Positions 28,256 to 37,299 of a DNA stretch of 58,940 nt are shown here, in pieces. Location: assembly GCA_030748435.1 (NCBI GenBank), contig JASMLZ010000021.1:1-58940 (forward strand), given 5' to 3'. Origin of the DNA: Gammaproteobacteria bacterium (GTDB taxonomy: Bacteria > Pseudomonadota > Gammaproteobacteria > Pseudomonadales > Balneatricaceae). Positions within the stretch are counted from its first letter, which is position 1; every line of letters begins with the position of its first letter. Under the pieces are notes generated by a model. That model saw nothing but the letters and a program-made list of their open reading frames with translations, did no database searches and was not told where the DNA came from. The position numbers and the translations under genes were made by a program.

Positions 28256-28271
28256 TACCACTTTGGTGGTA
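28256..28271 (-). promoter_or_regulatory. NarL 7-2-7 site upstream of narK1
   Basis: TACCACT-TT-GGTGGTA is a 7-2-7 inverted heptamer pair with one mismatch. Its centre (28263.5) is 52 bp from the FNR-box centre, identical to the narG arrangement. It lies in the shared narK1-narX intergenic region and could affect both genes. Confidence 0.78.
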
Positions 28272-28382
28272 CTCCAAAAAAATACTTTAACTAACTGTTT
28301 TTGTTAATCTTTGATATATATTGATAGCCGCCACTATGGAAATGAAACGAGGGTGGGTTATTTGTGAGTATGCGAGCTAATA

Positions 28383-30221
28383 ATGTCTCTATTTAAGAAA
28401 TCCATCATAACCCGTGTTGGTGCGGCCATGTTCGCAGTTAGCCTGATGGCTCTGGTAAGCATGTTGGGATCGGCTGTAGTGGCACAAAATACCCAAGGCG
28501 ATGCCGGTGCTATCAACCTGGCAGGCTCTTTGCGGATGATGTCCTATAAACTGGTAGCCGATGCCAGTGACTATATTTACCAGCCAAGCAAATCCAGCCG
28601 CACCTTACTCCAGCAGGACTTGGCCGAATTTGAACGACGCCTGACTAGCCAAACGTTAGTTGCAGTAACGCCTATAGATGGTGACCTTAACCTTTATAAC
28701 CACTATCAAAATCTGCAATCCCAATGGTTAAATGATATCAAACCCCATTATCTGGCAGGCCTTGAACAACAATCCAGCCCAGCTGACTTTACCAATATCA
28801 TGACACCATTCGTTGACAATATTGACGCTATGGTAATGTTGCTGGAAAAGAGCACCGAGTCCAAGATAAAACTCTTATCTTTAGTGCAAGGCATCAGCCT
28901 GATCATGACCATCATTATTATCATGGTAGCCATGCTCGATATTAATAATAATGTAGTACGCCCACTTAAACAGCTTGTGAATCTGGCCAAGCATGCCAGC
29001 TCAGGCAACCTATCAGGCCGTACTGATTACCAAAGCGAAGATGAGCTGGGCTTGTTAAGCGATACCTACAATCTGATGGCCGAAGAACTGCAAAAAATTT
29101 ATCAAGATTTGGAGCACCGGGTAGAACACAAAACCGCCGAGTTGCAAAAAACCAATGAAACTCTGCAGCTTCTTTATAACACTAACCGCAGCCTTAACCG
29201 TCAGGATGATATTTGTAATCGTTTTATGCCGGTGATGCAGCAACTGGAAACCATCTCGCCCTTTGGGCCTATAAGCCTGACCTTAACCGATCCCAATAAA
29301 CAGGCTTATCGGGAGTTATCCACTGACAACCTTAATCGTCCCAGCACCTGTATTGATGCCAATTGTAACCGCTGTTTGGTTGATCAAACTGATAAACGCC
29401 CTCACCGCGCTATTTCCCTGCCAATTGAAAAGCAAAATACTTATTTTGGCGAAATCTGTGCCCAATATTTAGTCGACAAGCCACCCAATAGTGAAGAAAT
29501 TAAGCTGGTAGAAGCCATTGCAGAAAATCTGGCCACATCCTTATCACTAGAGCGAAAAACCAGCCAGGACCAACATATGTCCTTAATAGAAGAACGCTCT
29601 GCGATTGCCAGAGAACTGCATGATTCTCTGGCCCAATCCTTGTCTTATCTGAAAATACAGGTGGCAAGGCTAAGCATGCTACGCCAGAACAAAGCCGGTG
29701 GTGAACAGCTGGATGAGGTAGTAGTAGAACTCAAAGAAGGCCTTAACAATGCATATCGCCAATTACGTGAACTGCTTTCTACCTTCCGTCTCAAGCTGGA
29801 TACACCGGGTTTGGGGCCAGCATTAGATGCCACCATAGAAGAGTTTTCGGAACGACTTGGCTTTACCATCGATTATCACTACCGCATCCACCATCTTAAT
29901 TTGACGGCCAACGAAGAAATTCACCTGTTGCAAATAATACGTGAAGCCCTGGCAAATATAGTCAAACACGCCAAATCCACTGCCGTTAGTGTGTATATAG
30001 AAGCCAAGCAGAGCACAGTTTGCGTGTCCATTCGTGATAATGGCATCGGCATGCCTGACGATCAGGAAAAAGCTAACCACTATGGCCTGATCATTATGCA
30101 GGACCGGGCCGCTACTCTGGGAGGTGAACTAAATATCACCAACCAGACAAAGGGGGGCGTGCAAGTACAGGTCACCTTTCAAACTAAAAGCACTATCAAG
30201 GAAATAAGCCATGCCGGATAG
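28383..30221 (+). CDS. narX: Nitrate/nitrite sensor histidine kinase NarX
   Basis: This 612-residue membrane sensor starts with a transmembrane helix (about 13-35). A periplasmic region follows with the P-box [19 protein letters not shown], which binds nitrate in NarX. The second helix is near 165-187, then come a HAMP and coiled coil. A cytoplasmic Cys cluster ([10 protein letters not shown]) is also typical of NarX. The kinase core is HisKA_3 type with [17 protein letters not shown], His 413 being the phosphorylation site, and an ATPase domain with IRDNGIGMP. It overlaps narL by 11 bp. No clear FNR/NarL dyad of its own is seen; a half-site TTGATATATATTGAT lies near 28312-28326. Confidence 0.95.
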   Translation: MSLFKKSIITRVGAAMFAVSLMALVSMLGSAVVAQNTQGDAGAINLAGSLRMMSYKLVADASDYIYQPSKSSRTLLQQDLAEFERRLTSQTLVAVTPIDGDLNLYNHYQNLQSQWLNDIKPHYLAGLEQQSSPADFTNIMTPFVDNIDAMVMLLEKSTESKIKLLSLVQGISLIMTIIIIMVAMLDINNNVVRPLKQLVNLAKHASSGNLSGRTDYQSEDELGLLSDTYNLMAEELQKIYQDLEHRVEHKTAELQKTNETLQLLYNTNRSLNRQDDICNRFMPVMQQLETISPFGPISLTLTDPNKQAYRELSTDNLNRPSTCIDANCNRCLVDQTDKRPHRAISLPIEKQNTYFGEICAQYLVDKPPNSEEIKLVEAIAENLATSLSLERKTSQDQHMSLIEERSAIARELHDSLAQSLSYLKIQVARLSMLRQNKAGGEQLDEVVVELKEGLNNAYRQLRELLSTFRLKLDTPGLGPALDATIEEFSERLGFTIDYHYRIHHLNLTANEEIHLLQIIREALANIVKHAKSTAVSVYIEAKQSTVCVSIRDNGIGMPDDQEKANHYGLIIMQDRAATLGGELNITNQTKGGVQVQVTFQTKSTIKEISHAG

Positions 30222-30864
30222 CAATAGCAGTGCCAGTATATTATTGATTGATGATCACCCTTTGCTGCGTAAAGGCGTAAAGCAACTGATCGAAATGCAT
30301 CCCTCCATGCAGGTTGTAGCCGAGGCCTGTAATGCCATCGAAGGCGTTAAACTTGCCCAGACCATAGACCCCGATCTGATACTGTTAGACTTAAATATGC
30401 CGAATATTAACGGTATAGAAACCCTAAAAATGCTGCGTGAAGAAGAAGTCAGCTCCCGTATTATCGTCTTTACCGTATCCGATAACGAAGAAGACGTGGT
30501 GGCAGCCCTCAAGGCCGGAGCCGATGGCTATCTGCTAAAAGATATGGAGCCAGAAGATTTGCTAACCAGTCTGGAACAGGCCGCCACTGGCACTGTGGTC
30601 ATTAGCCCACGTCTGGCCACGCTATTGGCTCAAGCTCTACAGTCCAACAAGAGCGTCGACAAGGTAGACCTAAGCAGCCTAACGCCTAGAGAAAAGCAAA
30701 TTATCAAGCTCATCGCTAATGGCATGGCGAATAAAGTCATTGCCCGCAAGCTGAGCATTACCGAAGGCACCGTCAAGGTACACGTCAAACACCTATTAAA
30801 AAAGCTGCGTCTACGCTCCCGTGTAGAAGTGGCCGTATGGGCAGTGCAAGAGGGTTTGAATTAG
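30211..30864 (+). CDS. narL: Nitrate/nitrite response regulator NarL
   Basis: The 217-residue regulator has a receiver domain with phospho-acceptor Asp 60 in [17 protein letters not shown]-terminal LuxR-type helix-turn-helix follows ([36 protein letters not shown]). Phosphorylated by NarX, it binds heptamers of the TACYYMT type. Three matching 7-2-7 palindromes occur upstream of narG, narK1 and the downstream nitrate transporter gene. It overlaps the narX end by 11 bp and its stop codon lies inside a hairpin. Confidence 0.95.
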   Translation: MPDSNSSASILLIDDHPLLRKGVKQLIEMHPSMQVVAEACNAIEGVKLAQTIDPDLILLDLNMPNINGIETLKMLREEEVSSRIIVFTVSDNEEDVVAALKAGADGYLLKDMEPEDLLTSLEQAATGTVVISPRLATLLAQALQSNKSVDKVDLSSLTPREKQIIKLIANGMANKVIARKLSITEGTVKVHVKHLLKKLRLRSRVEVAVWAVQEGLN

Positions 30865-30886
30865 AAGGGCTATACCCCTTCTAATT
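30859..30886 (+). terminator. Hairpin at the end of narL
   Basis: AATTAGAAGGG and CCCTTCTAATT form a perfect 11-bp stem with a 6-nt loop, and the narL stop codon lies in the left arm. No T-run follows on either strand, so it may stabilise the mRNA end or be a factor-dependent terminator. Confidence 0.5.
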
Positions 30887-30971
30887 CCCCGCCGCAGCCA
30901 GCTTCGACACAGCCCCACAAAATAGAATATATTTTATTTATATTTCAATAAGTTAACCAGATTTTAAATCA

Positions 30972-30987
30972 TACCACCAAGGTGGTA
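30972..30987 (+). promoter_or_regulatory. NarL 7-2-7 site upstream of the third nitrate transporter
   Basis: TACCACCAAGGTGGTA is a perfect 16-bp palindrome and the best NarL-type site in the window. Its centre (30979.5) is 52 bp upstream of the FNR-box centre at 31031.5, as at narG and narK1. Confidence 0.8.
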
Positions 30988-31024
30988 TACACGCCAAAAT
31001 AAGCAATTTTTCGACCCCTTGTGT

Positions 31025-31038
31025 TTGACTTAAATCAA
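31025..31038 (+). promoter_or_regulatory. FNR/ANR box upstream of the third nitrate transporter
   Basis: TTGACTTAAATCAA matches the FNR consensus with one substitution, 85 bp upstream of the transporter ATG. TACATT at 31061-31066 lies at the expected -10 position, implying transcription from about 31073. Confidence 0.85.
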
Positions 31039-31116
31039 TCATTTTCGCGCGTAAGAGGCATACATTTGGCCCATCATTTGTATTTGAATGATATTGCATT
31101 TGACGGAGTTACTACC

Positions 31117-32589
31117 ATGAGTACCGAAAAACTAAATTTGTTTAATTTTGGCGACCCCAAAATCAAAACATTGCATATCACCTGGTTCGCCTTCTTCTTG
31201 ACCTTCATGGTTTGGTTTAGCCATGCCCCGATGATGGCCATAATCAAGGAAGCCTTTGATCTAACCACCCCACAGGTTAAAGCCCTGCTAATGCTAAACG
31301 TGGCCTTGACCATCCCGTCGCGAATCGTTATCGGTACCCTGGTAGATAAATATGGTCCCCGTTCGGTCTATAGCGCCTTGCTGATGATCGGCGGTGTCAT
31401 TGCTGTTGGCTTCGCCTCGGCACAAACCTATGAACAACTGGCTATTATGCGCTTTCTAAGCGGCTTTATTGGTGCTGGTTTTGTAATCGGTATCCGCATG
31501 GTATCTGAATGGTTCCCTGCCAAGCAGGTGGGTGTCGCAGAAGGTATCTATGGCGGCTGGGGTAACTTTGGCTCCGCAGCAGCAGCCATGTCCCTGCCAA
31601 CCATCGCACTGATGTATGGCGGTGATGACGGCTGGCGCTATGCCATCGGCATGATGGGTATCATCGCCTTCTTGTACGGTATCTTCTACCGCAAGGTTGC
31701 CAAAGACACTCCTAAAGGCTCCACTTACTTCAAGCCTAAGAAGCACGGTGGCCTTGAGGTGACTAGCAAGCGTGACTTCTACTTCTACATTGGTATGAAC
31801 ATTCCAATGTACATCGCCCTTGCCGTACTGACTTGGCGTCTAAGCCCAGCCAACCTGGGTCTGCTAAACGAATTAGGCGCCAACGCCTTGTACGTATTCC
31901 TAGTTGCCCTGTTCTTCTATCAAGTACGCGCTATCTACAATGTAAACAAGGAAAACCTAAAAAACGGTGTACCTGAAATCCAACGCTACAAGTTCAAGCA
32001 GGTTGCCGTACTGAACATCGCCTACTTCGTAACCTTCGGTTCTGAGCTAGCTGTAGTCTCTATGTTGCCATTGTTCTTCTTGGACACATTTGCAGGCCTA
32101 AGTGCAGTACAGGCTGGTTTACTCGCTTCTGGCTTCGCCTTTATGAACCTGGTTGCTCGTCCAACTGGTGGTCACTTAAGTGATAAGATTGGTCGTCGCA
32201 AGACTCTATCCATCCTCATTGCTGGTTTGGCGGTAGGCTACTTTGTACTGAGCCAGATCAATGCCGAGTGGTTTATTCCTCTGGCAGTATTGGCTACCAT
32301 GTGTTGTTCCTTCTTTGTACAGGCAGGTGAAGGTGCGGTATTCGCCATCGTACCTCTGGTACAGCGTCGCATGACTGGTCAGATCGCAGGTATGGCCGGT
32401 GCCTACGGTAACGTAGGCGCAGTTATCTACCTACTGGTGCTGTCCTTTGTGGACTACTCCACCTTCTTTATGGTGATCGGTGCCTCCGCTGCCTTCGTGT
32501 TCATCTTGGTACAATTTATGGAAGAGCCAAGTGGCAAGATGGCTGAAGTACTACCTGATGGCACTGTGCAGCTGATTGATGTAACTTAA
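31117..32589 (+). CDS. NNP-family nitrate/nitrite transporter (NarK3/NasA-like)
   Basis: The 490-residue MFS protein carries both NNP signatures, [19 protein letters not shown] and [20 protein letters not shown] followed by [10 protein letters not shown]. The sequence type and the adjacent kinase gene resemble the NasA-like transporters of Pseudomonas nitrate assimilation. However, the promoter carries FNR and NarL sites and no nas or nir genes are present. It therefore probably feeds nitrate respiration. The ATG at 31117 has a GGAG leader; an upstream GTG frame would cover the FNR box. Codon choice is strongly biased to TAC, TTC, AAC, GGT and CTG from the middle of the gene on, suggesting high expression. 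Confidence 0.9.
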   Translation: MSTEKLNLFNFGDPKIKTLHITWFAFFLTFMVWFSHAPMMAIIKEAFDLTTPQVKALLMLNVALTIPSRIVIGTLVDKYGPRSVYSALLMIGGVIAVGFASAQTYEQLAIMRFLSGFIGAGFVIGIRMVSEWFPAKQVGVAEGIYGGWGNFGSAAAAMSLPTIALMYGGDDGWRYAIGMMGIIAFLYGIFYRKVAKDTPKGSTYFKPKKHGGLEVTSKRDFYFYIGMNIPMYIALAVLTWRLSPANLGLLNELGANALYVFLVALFFYQVRAIYNVNKENLKNGVPEIQRYKFKQVAVLNIAYFVTFGSELAVVSMLPLFFLDTFAGLSAVQAGLLASGFAFMNLVARPTGGHLSDKIGRRKTLSILIAGLAVGYFVLSQINAEWFIPLAVLATMCCSFFVQAGEGAVFAIVPLVQRRMTGQIAGMAGAYGNVGAVIYLLVLSFVDYSTFFMVIGASAAFVFILVQFMEEPSGKMAEVLPDGTVQLIDVT

Positions 32590-32600
32590 TAGCAAACCAC

Positions 32601-32632
32601 CACCACAGGGTCCCTAAAGGGGCCCTTTGGTG
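32601..32632 (+). terminator. Hairpin after the third nitrate transporter
   Basis: AGGGTCCC-TAAA-GGGGCCCT forms an 8-bp stem with one G-T pair. It is extended by CACCA/TGGTG on the outside. It lies 12 bp after the transporter stop and 20 bp before the kinase gene. The T-run is short (TTT), so partial read-through into the kinase gene is possible. Confidence 0.6.
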
Positions 32633-32651
32633 CTTATTAGGACGAATAGCC

Positions 32652-34385
32652 ATGCCCATGCATCTGCAAAGCGAAATCCGCCTCAGTCAGGCCCACATAA
32701 GCCAGACTGGACGCAAACATCGTAATGAAGACTGCCTGGGCTTTTTTGCTCCACAAGACAACCTGCTCACAACCAAAGGTGCCTGTGCCATCATCGCCGA
32801 CGGCGTCAGCAGTGCCGAAGCAGGCGGTGAAGCGGCCGACCTGTGTGTCACCGAATTTATTAACGATTATTTTGATACACCGGATATTTGGACCGTCAAA
32901 AAATCTGCCCAGAAAGTACTCACGGCCATTAATCGTTCACTCTATTCTCGCAGCCACGAATATCTAGATAGCCGTGGCTGGCTTTGTACCCTCTCGGTAC
33001 TGATTATCAAATCCCATACCGCCCATATCTTCCATATTGGCGACAGTCGTATTTATCGCATCCGTGACCAGCACATGGAGTGTCTCACCACAGACCACCT
33101 TGCCCCCTTATCGAAAAGCAATAGCTGTCTGGCCCGAGCCATGGGCATGGATACGCGTCTAGACCTCGATTATCGCTCCCTCACGGCAGAACCGGGAGAC
33201 CTTTTTCTACTCTCCACCGATGGCATTCACGATTATCTCGACCCTCAGGAAGTGCTGGCCATTATTGAACAGAACAAGGATCTTGATCTGGCCTGCGAAC
33301 TACTTGCCCAAACCGCCTTTGATGCCGGTAGCGGCGATAACTTAAGCTGCCAACTAGTCAGGGTTGATGAACTCATCGCCGATCATATTGACGACCTTAC
33401 GGATCGCTTAACCACCTTGCCATTCCCGCCAGATTTAAGCCCGGGAATGACCATGGATGGCTATGAAATCCTGGCGGAAATCTATGCCAGTAGTCGCAGC
33501 CAGTTATATCACGTTAAAGATGTCGAGACTAAAAAAGAATGGGTCATGAAAACCCCTTCACCGAATTATGATGATGATCCTGGCTATATCGAACGCTTTA
33601 TCATGGAAGAATGGGTTGGCTCTCGCATTGCGAGTCCCCATGTAGTGAAGATTGGCGGCATCAATAAGCCTAAGAGCTTTCTTTACTACCTAATGGATAA
33701 GGTAGAGGGCATCACTTTAGAACAGTGGATTGAAGCAAACCCATTCCCTCGACCCTCTATGGCCATTGAAATCATCAAACAAATTGCCGCTGGTTTAAAC
33801 GCCTTTCACAAACGTGAAACCCTGCATCAGGATCTCAAACCAGGCAACATCATGATTCGCACACAGCCAGAACTGCATGTCACTTTAGTTGACTTTGGTT
33901 CTGTCTATGTCGCCGGCGTGGATGAAATCTTTGTGCCTATGGAGCGTGACCGTATGCTTGGCACGCTCCATTATGCTGATCCCCTATTGCGCCTGGGGCA
34001 CAACACGGGCATTCAGGGTGATCTATTTTCTCTGGCCAGCATTACCTACGAAATTTTTACCAACCACCTGCCCTATGGCACAGCTTTAGAACACTGCGAT
34101 ACACCAGCTCAACTAGGCAAACTGCGCTATATACCAGCCGATCGCTACAATCCCATTGTACCCATATGGTTTGACCGCGCACTGCGCAAAGCGCTAAATC
34201 CGGAGCTGAGCCAACGCTATCAAGATCTTGCTACATTTATGCAAGACCTTACCCACCCCAACCCGGACTTTGTCTATGATAGAACCACACAACAGCAATC
34301 CAACAAGGTGATCTTTTGGCAAGTAATATCCCTGGTGTGGTTTATCGTTACGGTATTTCTAATTGGTGCTCTGTGGCTAACATAG
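32652..34385 (+). CDS. PP2C phosphatase / Ser-Thr kinase fusion, membrane-anchored
   Basis: This 577-residue protein joins two opposing activities. Residues about 1-245 are a PP2C phosphatase with RNED (Asp 27), IIADGVSS (Asp 50), HIGDSRIYRIRD, LFLLSTDGIHDYLD and GSGDNLS, so the metal ligands are intact. Residues about 265-540 are a Hanks-type kinase with Lys 300, LHQDLKPGN (Asp 394) and VDFG (Asp 414). The glycine-rich loop is degenerate (AEIYASSRSQLY), HRD reads HQD and the APE region reads YADP. A C-terminal helix (about 554-576) anchors it in the membrane. Similar fusions accompany nitrate transporters in Pseudomonas; control of transport by phosphorylation is an inference. Confidence 0.9.
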   Translation: MPMHLQSEIRLSQAHISQTGRKHRNEDCLGFFAPQDNLLTTKGACAIIADGVSSAEAGGEAADLCVTEFINDYFDTPDIWTVKKSAQKVLTAINRSLYSRSHEYLDSRGWLCTLSVLIIKSHTAHIFHIGDSRIYRIRDQHMECLTTDHLAPLSKSNSCLARAMGMDTRLDLDYRSLTAEPGDLFLLSTDGIHDYLDPQEVLAIIEQNKDLDLACELLAQTAFDAGSGDNLSCQLVRVDELIADHIDDLTDRLTTLPFPPDLSPGMTMDGYEILAEIYASSRSQLYHVKDVETKKEWVMKTPSPNYDDDPGYIERFIMEEWVGSRIASPHVVKIGGINKPKSFLYYLMDKVEGITLEQWIEANPFPRPSMAIEIIKQIAAGLNAFHKRETLHQDLKPGNIMIRTQPELHVTLVDFGSVYVAGVDEIFVPMERDRMLGTLHYADPLLRLGHNTGIQGDLFSLASITYEIFTNHLPYGTALEHCDTPAQLGKLRYIPADRYNPIVPIWFDRALRKALNPELSQRYQDLATFMQDLTHPNPDFVYDRTTQQQSNKVIFWQVISLVWFIVTVFLIGALWLT

Positions 34386-34411
34386 CAATAAAGATCAAGC
34401 CGCAGCCAAAT

Positions 34412-35029
34412 CTAACCTATCACCAACCACACAGCTACTCCCACCATCAAAGTGCCCGCTACGCGATTTAAAATGCGCACATTGGCATTGTGCTGCAGCA
34501 ATTTACCCAAACTCTTGCCACCCAGGGCATACCCTATAAGAGACAAAAACTCGACACTCAATATCACCATCACCAGCAGACTTAACTGTGGTAGTAATGG
34601 CTTGTTAAGATCAATAAATGGCGGTAATAAAGCAATAAAAAACGCCCAACCTTTGGGGTTGGCAATAGCTGTGACAAACCCCTGGCTAATCAACTGCCAA
34701 CGACTGGAGCGATTACCAGCACCGGACAAATCTATGGCCAGCTTCCCTCTGGAGCGCCATAACTGCACTCCCAGATAAAGCAAATAGGCACCACCACCGA
34801 TCTTTAACATCACAAACAATTGTGGATATTGCAAGACCAGAGCCGCTATCCCCACCATACTCAAAACGATAACCGAACCAACCCCGATCAACTCGCCGAG
34901 CATCATCCACATGGTGCGCCGCAAACCAACAGTCATACCCAAGGTTAGAGCTAGCGTCATACACATACCAGGGGTGATAGAAACAAAGAAAAAAGTCGTT
35001 ATCAGGGCAATTAATGCAGTAGTTTCCAT
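34412..35029 (-). CDS. LysE/RhtB-family exporter
   Basis: This 205-residue inner-membrane protein has six hydrophobic segments and the LysE/RhtB signature SITPGMCMTLALTLGMTVGL near residue 18. A second conserved part follows (KIGGGAYLLYLGVQLWRS), and later NPKGWAFFIALLPPFID. Family members export amino acids or small homoserine-like compounds; the substrate is not predictable. It converges with the PP2C-kinase gene (26 bp apart) and diverges from the gate-domain gene. Confidence 0.9.
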   Translation of the reverse strand: METTALIALITTFFFVSITPGMCMTLALTLGMTVGLRRTMWMMLGELIGVGSVIVLSMVGIAALVLQYPQLFVMLKIGGGAYLLYLGVQLWRSRGKLAIDLSGAGNRSSRWQLISQGFVTAIANPKGWAFFIALLPPFIDLNKPLLPQLSLLVMVILSVEFLSLIGYALGGKSLGKLLQHNANVRILNRVAGTLMVGVAVWLVIG

Positions 35030-35118
35030 GGCATAATTCAGCTTTACTTGGGGCGCACCATAATGCGTGAAAAAAACGCCCTGATCAAGCCCTAGAATAG
35101 GATTACTAACTATTGCTT

Positions 35119-36063
35119 ATGCCACGTTTCTTTACTGATCTATACCGTGAAATTATCACCGTATCCATACCCTTGTTCCGGCTAATGATTCCCATCATTA
35201 TTATTGTTAAGGCTCTGGAAGAAATAGGTGCCATAGAACTGCTCGGGCAATTACTGGCCCCTTTTATGTCAACTCTGGGTTTACCTGAAACCATGGGACT
35301 GGTATGGGCAACAACCATCGCCACCAATATATATGGTGGCTTATTTGTGCTCTATAATCTGACCGATCCCAGTAGCTTTAGTAGCGCCCAAATGACGGTA
35401 TTGGGTGCCTTGATGTTAATGGCCCATGGTCTGCCCATCGAAGCACGTATTGCTCAGCGTACCGGAGTGCGCATGCGCAGTGTATTATTCCTGCGTATCG
35501 GCGGCGGCTACCTGATGGCCTGGTTACTGAATTTCTGGTACACCAAAACAGACTATTTACAAACACCGGCCAAGGTGTTTTGGCAACCGCAAAATCAACC
35601 CCATGATCTGTGGAGCTGGGCCCTGAGCCAAATCGAGGGACTAGTAGCCGTGCAATTGGTTATTATTGTACTGCTCACGGCACTTAAGCTGATCAAACTG
35701 GTAGGCATTGAGCACCTGATTCAAGCTACGCTTCGACCACTGTTAAAATTGATTGGTATTGGCAAAGAAGCCACCACCATTACTTTGATCGGAGTTACCC
35801 TGGGGTTGGCCTTTGGCGGGGGCCTATTAATTAAAGAAGCCCAATCAGGCAAGATCAGTAAGCGAGATATCTTTGCTGCCATTACTCTGCTAGGCTTCTT
35901 TCACAGTGTTATCGAAGATACCCTGCTGATTATGCTGATTGGTGCCAACCTGACAGGTATACTCTGGTTCCGTTTAGCCTTTGCTATATTGATGACCTGG
36001 CTTATGGTCAAACTAATGGATCGCAGTAGTGAGAAATTCCAGCAAATGCATTTGATCCGCTAA
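35119..36063 (+). CDS. Nucleoside-recognition (Gate) domain membrane protein
   Basis: This 314-residue polytopic membrane protein has two Gate (nucleoside recognition) repeats of the SpmA/SpmB/nucleoside-transporter type. SIPLFRLMIPIIIIVKALEE opens the first and LIGVTLGLAFGGGLLIKEAQ belongs to the second. The ATG at 35119 is preferred over a TTG two codons upstream. The function of such stand-alone Gate proteins in Gram-negatives is unknown; transport of nucleosides or other small molecules is plausible. It ends 18 bp before arfB and may share its transcript. Confidence 0.8.
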   Translation: MPRFFTDLYREIITVSIPLFRLMIPIIIIVKALEEIGAIELLGQLLAPFMSTLGLPETMGLVWATTIATNIYGGLFVLYNLTDPSSFSSAQMTVLGALMLMAHGLPIEARIAQRTGVRMRSVLFLRIGGGYLMAWLLNFWYTKTDYLQTPAKVFWQPQNQPHDLWSWALSQIEGLVAVQLVIIVLLTALKLIKLVGIEHLIQATLRPLLKLIGIGKEATTITLIGVTLGLAFGGGLLIKEAQSGKISKRDIFAAITLLGFFHSVIEDTLLIMLIGANLTGILWFRLAFAILMTWLMVKLMDRSSEKFQQMHLIR

Positions 36064-36081
36064 AGAACTATCATTGCAATT

Positions 36082-36498
36082 ATGTTAATCATCAGCCCCA
36101 CCATTACTATTCCAGCTCAAGAAATAGATATGCAGTTTATCCGTGCCCAAGGTGCTGGGGGCCAGCATGTTAACAAAACCTCCACCGCCGTACACTTATT
36201 TTTTGATATCCATGCCTCTCAAGCTGTGCCGGACTATCTAAAACAACGCCTTTTAAAACTTCGCGACCACCGCCTTAGCCCGTCCGGAAAAATCATTATC
36301 AAAAGTCAGGACAGCCGTAGCCAGGAAATAAATCGTCAAAACGCATTAAAACAGCTACAAAGCATGATTCAAGACGCCAATAAACGGCAAAAAAAACGCA
36401 TTGCCACCCAACCCACCAAGGCTTCCAAACGCCGCCGGGTAGACGCCAAAACACAAAAAGGTCAGCTTAAAAAGCTACGTGGTAAGCCAGCAATATAA
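36082..36498 (+). CDS. arfB: Alternative ribosome-rescue factor ArfB (YaeJ)
   Basis: ArfB hydrolyses peptidyl-tRNA on ribosomes stalled without a stop codon. The 138-residue protein has the catalytic IRAQGAGGQHVNKTSTAVHL, with the GGQ motif near residue 28. It lacks the codon-recognition domains of full release factors. The basic tail (KASKRRRVDAKTQKGQLKKL followed by RGK) is the part that enters the empty mRNA channel. Length and motif order match E. coli ArfB. Confidence 0.95.
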   Translation: MLIISPTITIPAQEIDMQFIRAQGAGGQHVNKTSTAVHLFFDIHASQAVPDYLKQRLLKLRDHRLSPSGKIIIKSQDSRSQEINRQNALKQLQSMIQDANKRQKKRIATQPTKASKRRRVDAKTQKGQLKKLRGKPAI

Positions 36499-36554
36499 TC
36501 ACATTTGATAGTACTGTGTTAAGTTAAACTACTGGTGCAGCTCTTAACAAAGCC

Positions 36555-37166
36555 TTAACCACTCAATCCTAACGCCGCCATATCATCACGCCTCTCATTG
36601 AGCTCCATATGGCCTTTATTATTTGCCAGTAAACGTCTCAGCATAGGTTCAAAAAACGCCAAAGGCTTGCTTTTATAATCAATATCAAAGGCATTTTGGT
36701 CATAATGGTGGCAGAAATACTTACAATCCTCATAGTAGGGACTATTTTTGTACTTCTCCCTAGCCATCCGATCACCACCCAAATAGTGATTGTAATAATA
36801 ACCCTGAAAGACACAGTGGTGCTTAACAACCCAATAGGTCTTTTCTGATACGTAAGGCTTCAAAATAGCCGCAGCCACCTCACCGTGATTGTAGGGTGCA
36901 ATAACATCCCCGATATCATGCAACAGCGCTGCTACAATCATCTCTTCATCAGCACCATCATAAAAGGCACGGGTTGCCGACTGTAAGGAATGTTGATAGC
37001 GGTTAATGGGATACGGCGTCCACTCTTCGTCCAGCATACGCAACTGATCCAATATACGGTCTGCCAAGCCTGCGTTGTACTCACCTTCCCAGTCGACTAG
37101 AATATCAAAATCATGCTGGGTTGCCTCCGCCATTGCCTTCCAGGTACCCTTCTCACCCTGCTCCAT
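36555..37166 (-). CDS. HD-domain protein, possibly PhnZ/TmpB-like oxygenase
   Basis: The 203-residue soluble protein has an HD domain. RYQHSLQSATRAFYDGADEE is followed by ALLHDIGDVIAPYNHGEVAA and then VVKHHCVFQGYYYN. The order H...HD...H...H with the HGE and HH positions resembles the mixed-valent di-iron oxygenases PhnZ and TmpB and myo-inositol oxygenase more than HD phosphohydrolases. This assignment is tentative. The ATG at 37166 has an unusually strong AGGGGGGG leader. No phosphonate or inositol genes are adjacent. Confidence 0.7.
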   Translation of the reverse strand: MEQGEKGTWKAMAEATQHDFDILVDWEGEYNAGLADRILDQLRMLDEEWTPYPINRYQHSLQSATRAFYDGADEEMIVAALLHDIGDVIAPYNHGEVAAAILKPYVSEKTYWVVKHHCVFQGYYYNHYLGGDRMAREKYKNSPYYEDCKYFCHHYDQNAFDIDYKSKPLAFFEPMLRRLLANNKGHMELNERRDDMAALGLSG

Positions 37167-37272
37167 AACTACCCCCCCTATAGTAATGGACCTAGAATAA
37201 TTAGCCGTGGCTCAGTTTGCCAGTAAAAAAATTAGAGAATAAGGGCAAAAATAATAAGGTCAGTAGCTACTT

Positions 37273-37294
37273 GCATTAGATAAATATCTAATGC
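37273..37294 (-). terminator. Hairpin after aglK
   Basis: GCATTAGATA and TATCTAATGC form a perfect 10-bp stem around AA, 6 bp past the aglK stop. No clear T-run follows on the minus strand, so its strength as an intrinsic terminator is uncertain. Confidence 0.5.
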
Positions 37295-37299
37295 CTGCC

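Noticed and set aside
28162-28290. A 42-codon reading frame with GGAGG before its second ATG, between narK1 and narX
   Set aside because: It covers the FNR box and NarL palindrome and shows no recognisable protein features; GGAGG is likely chance.
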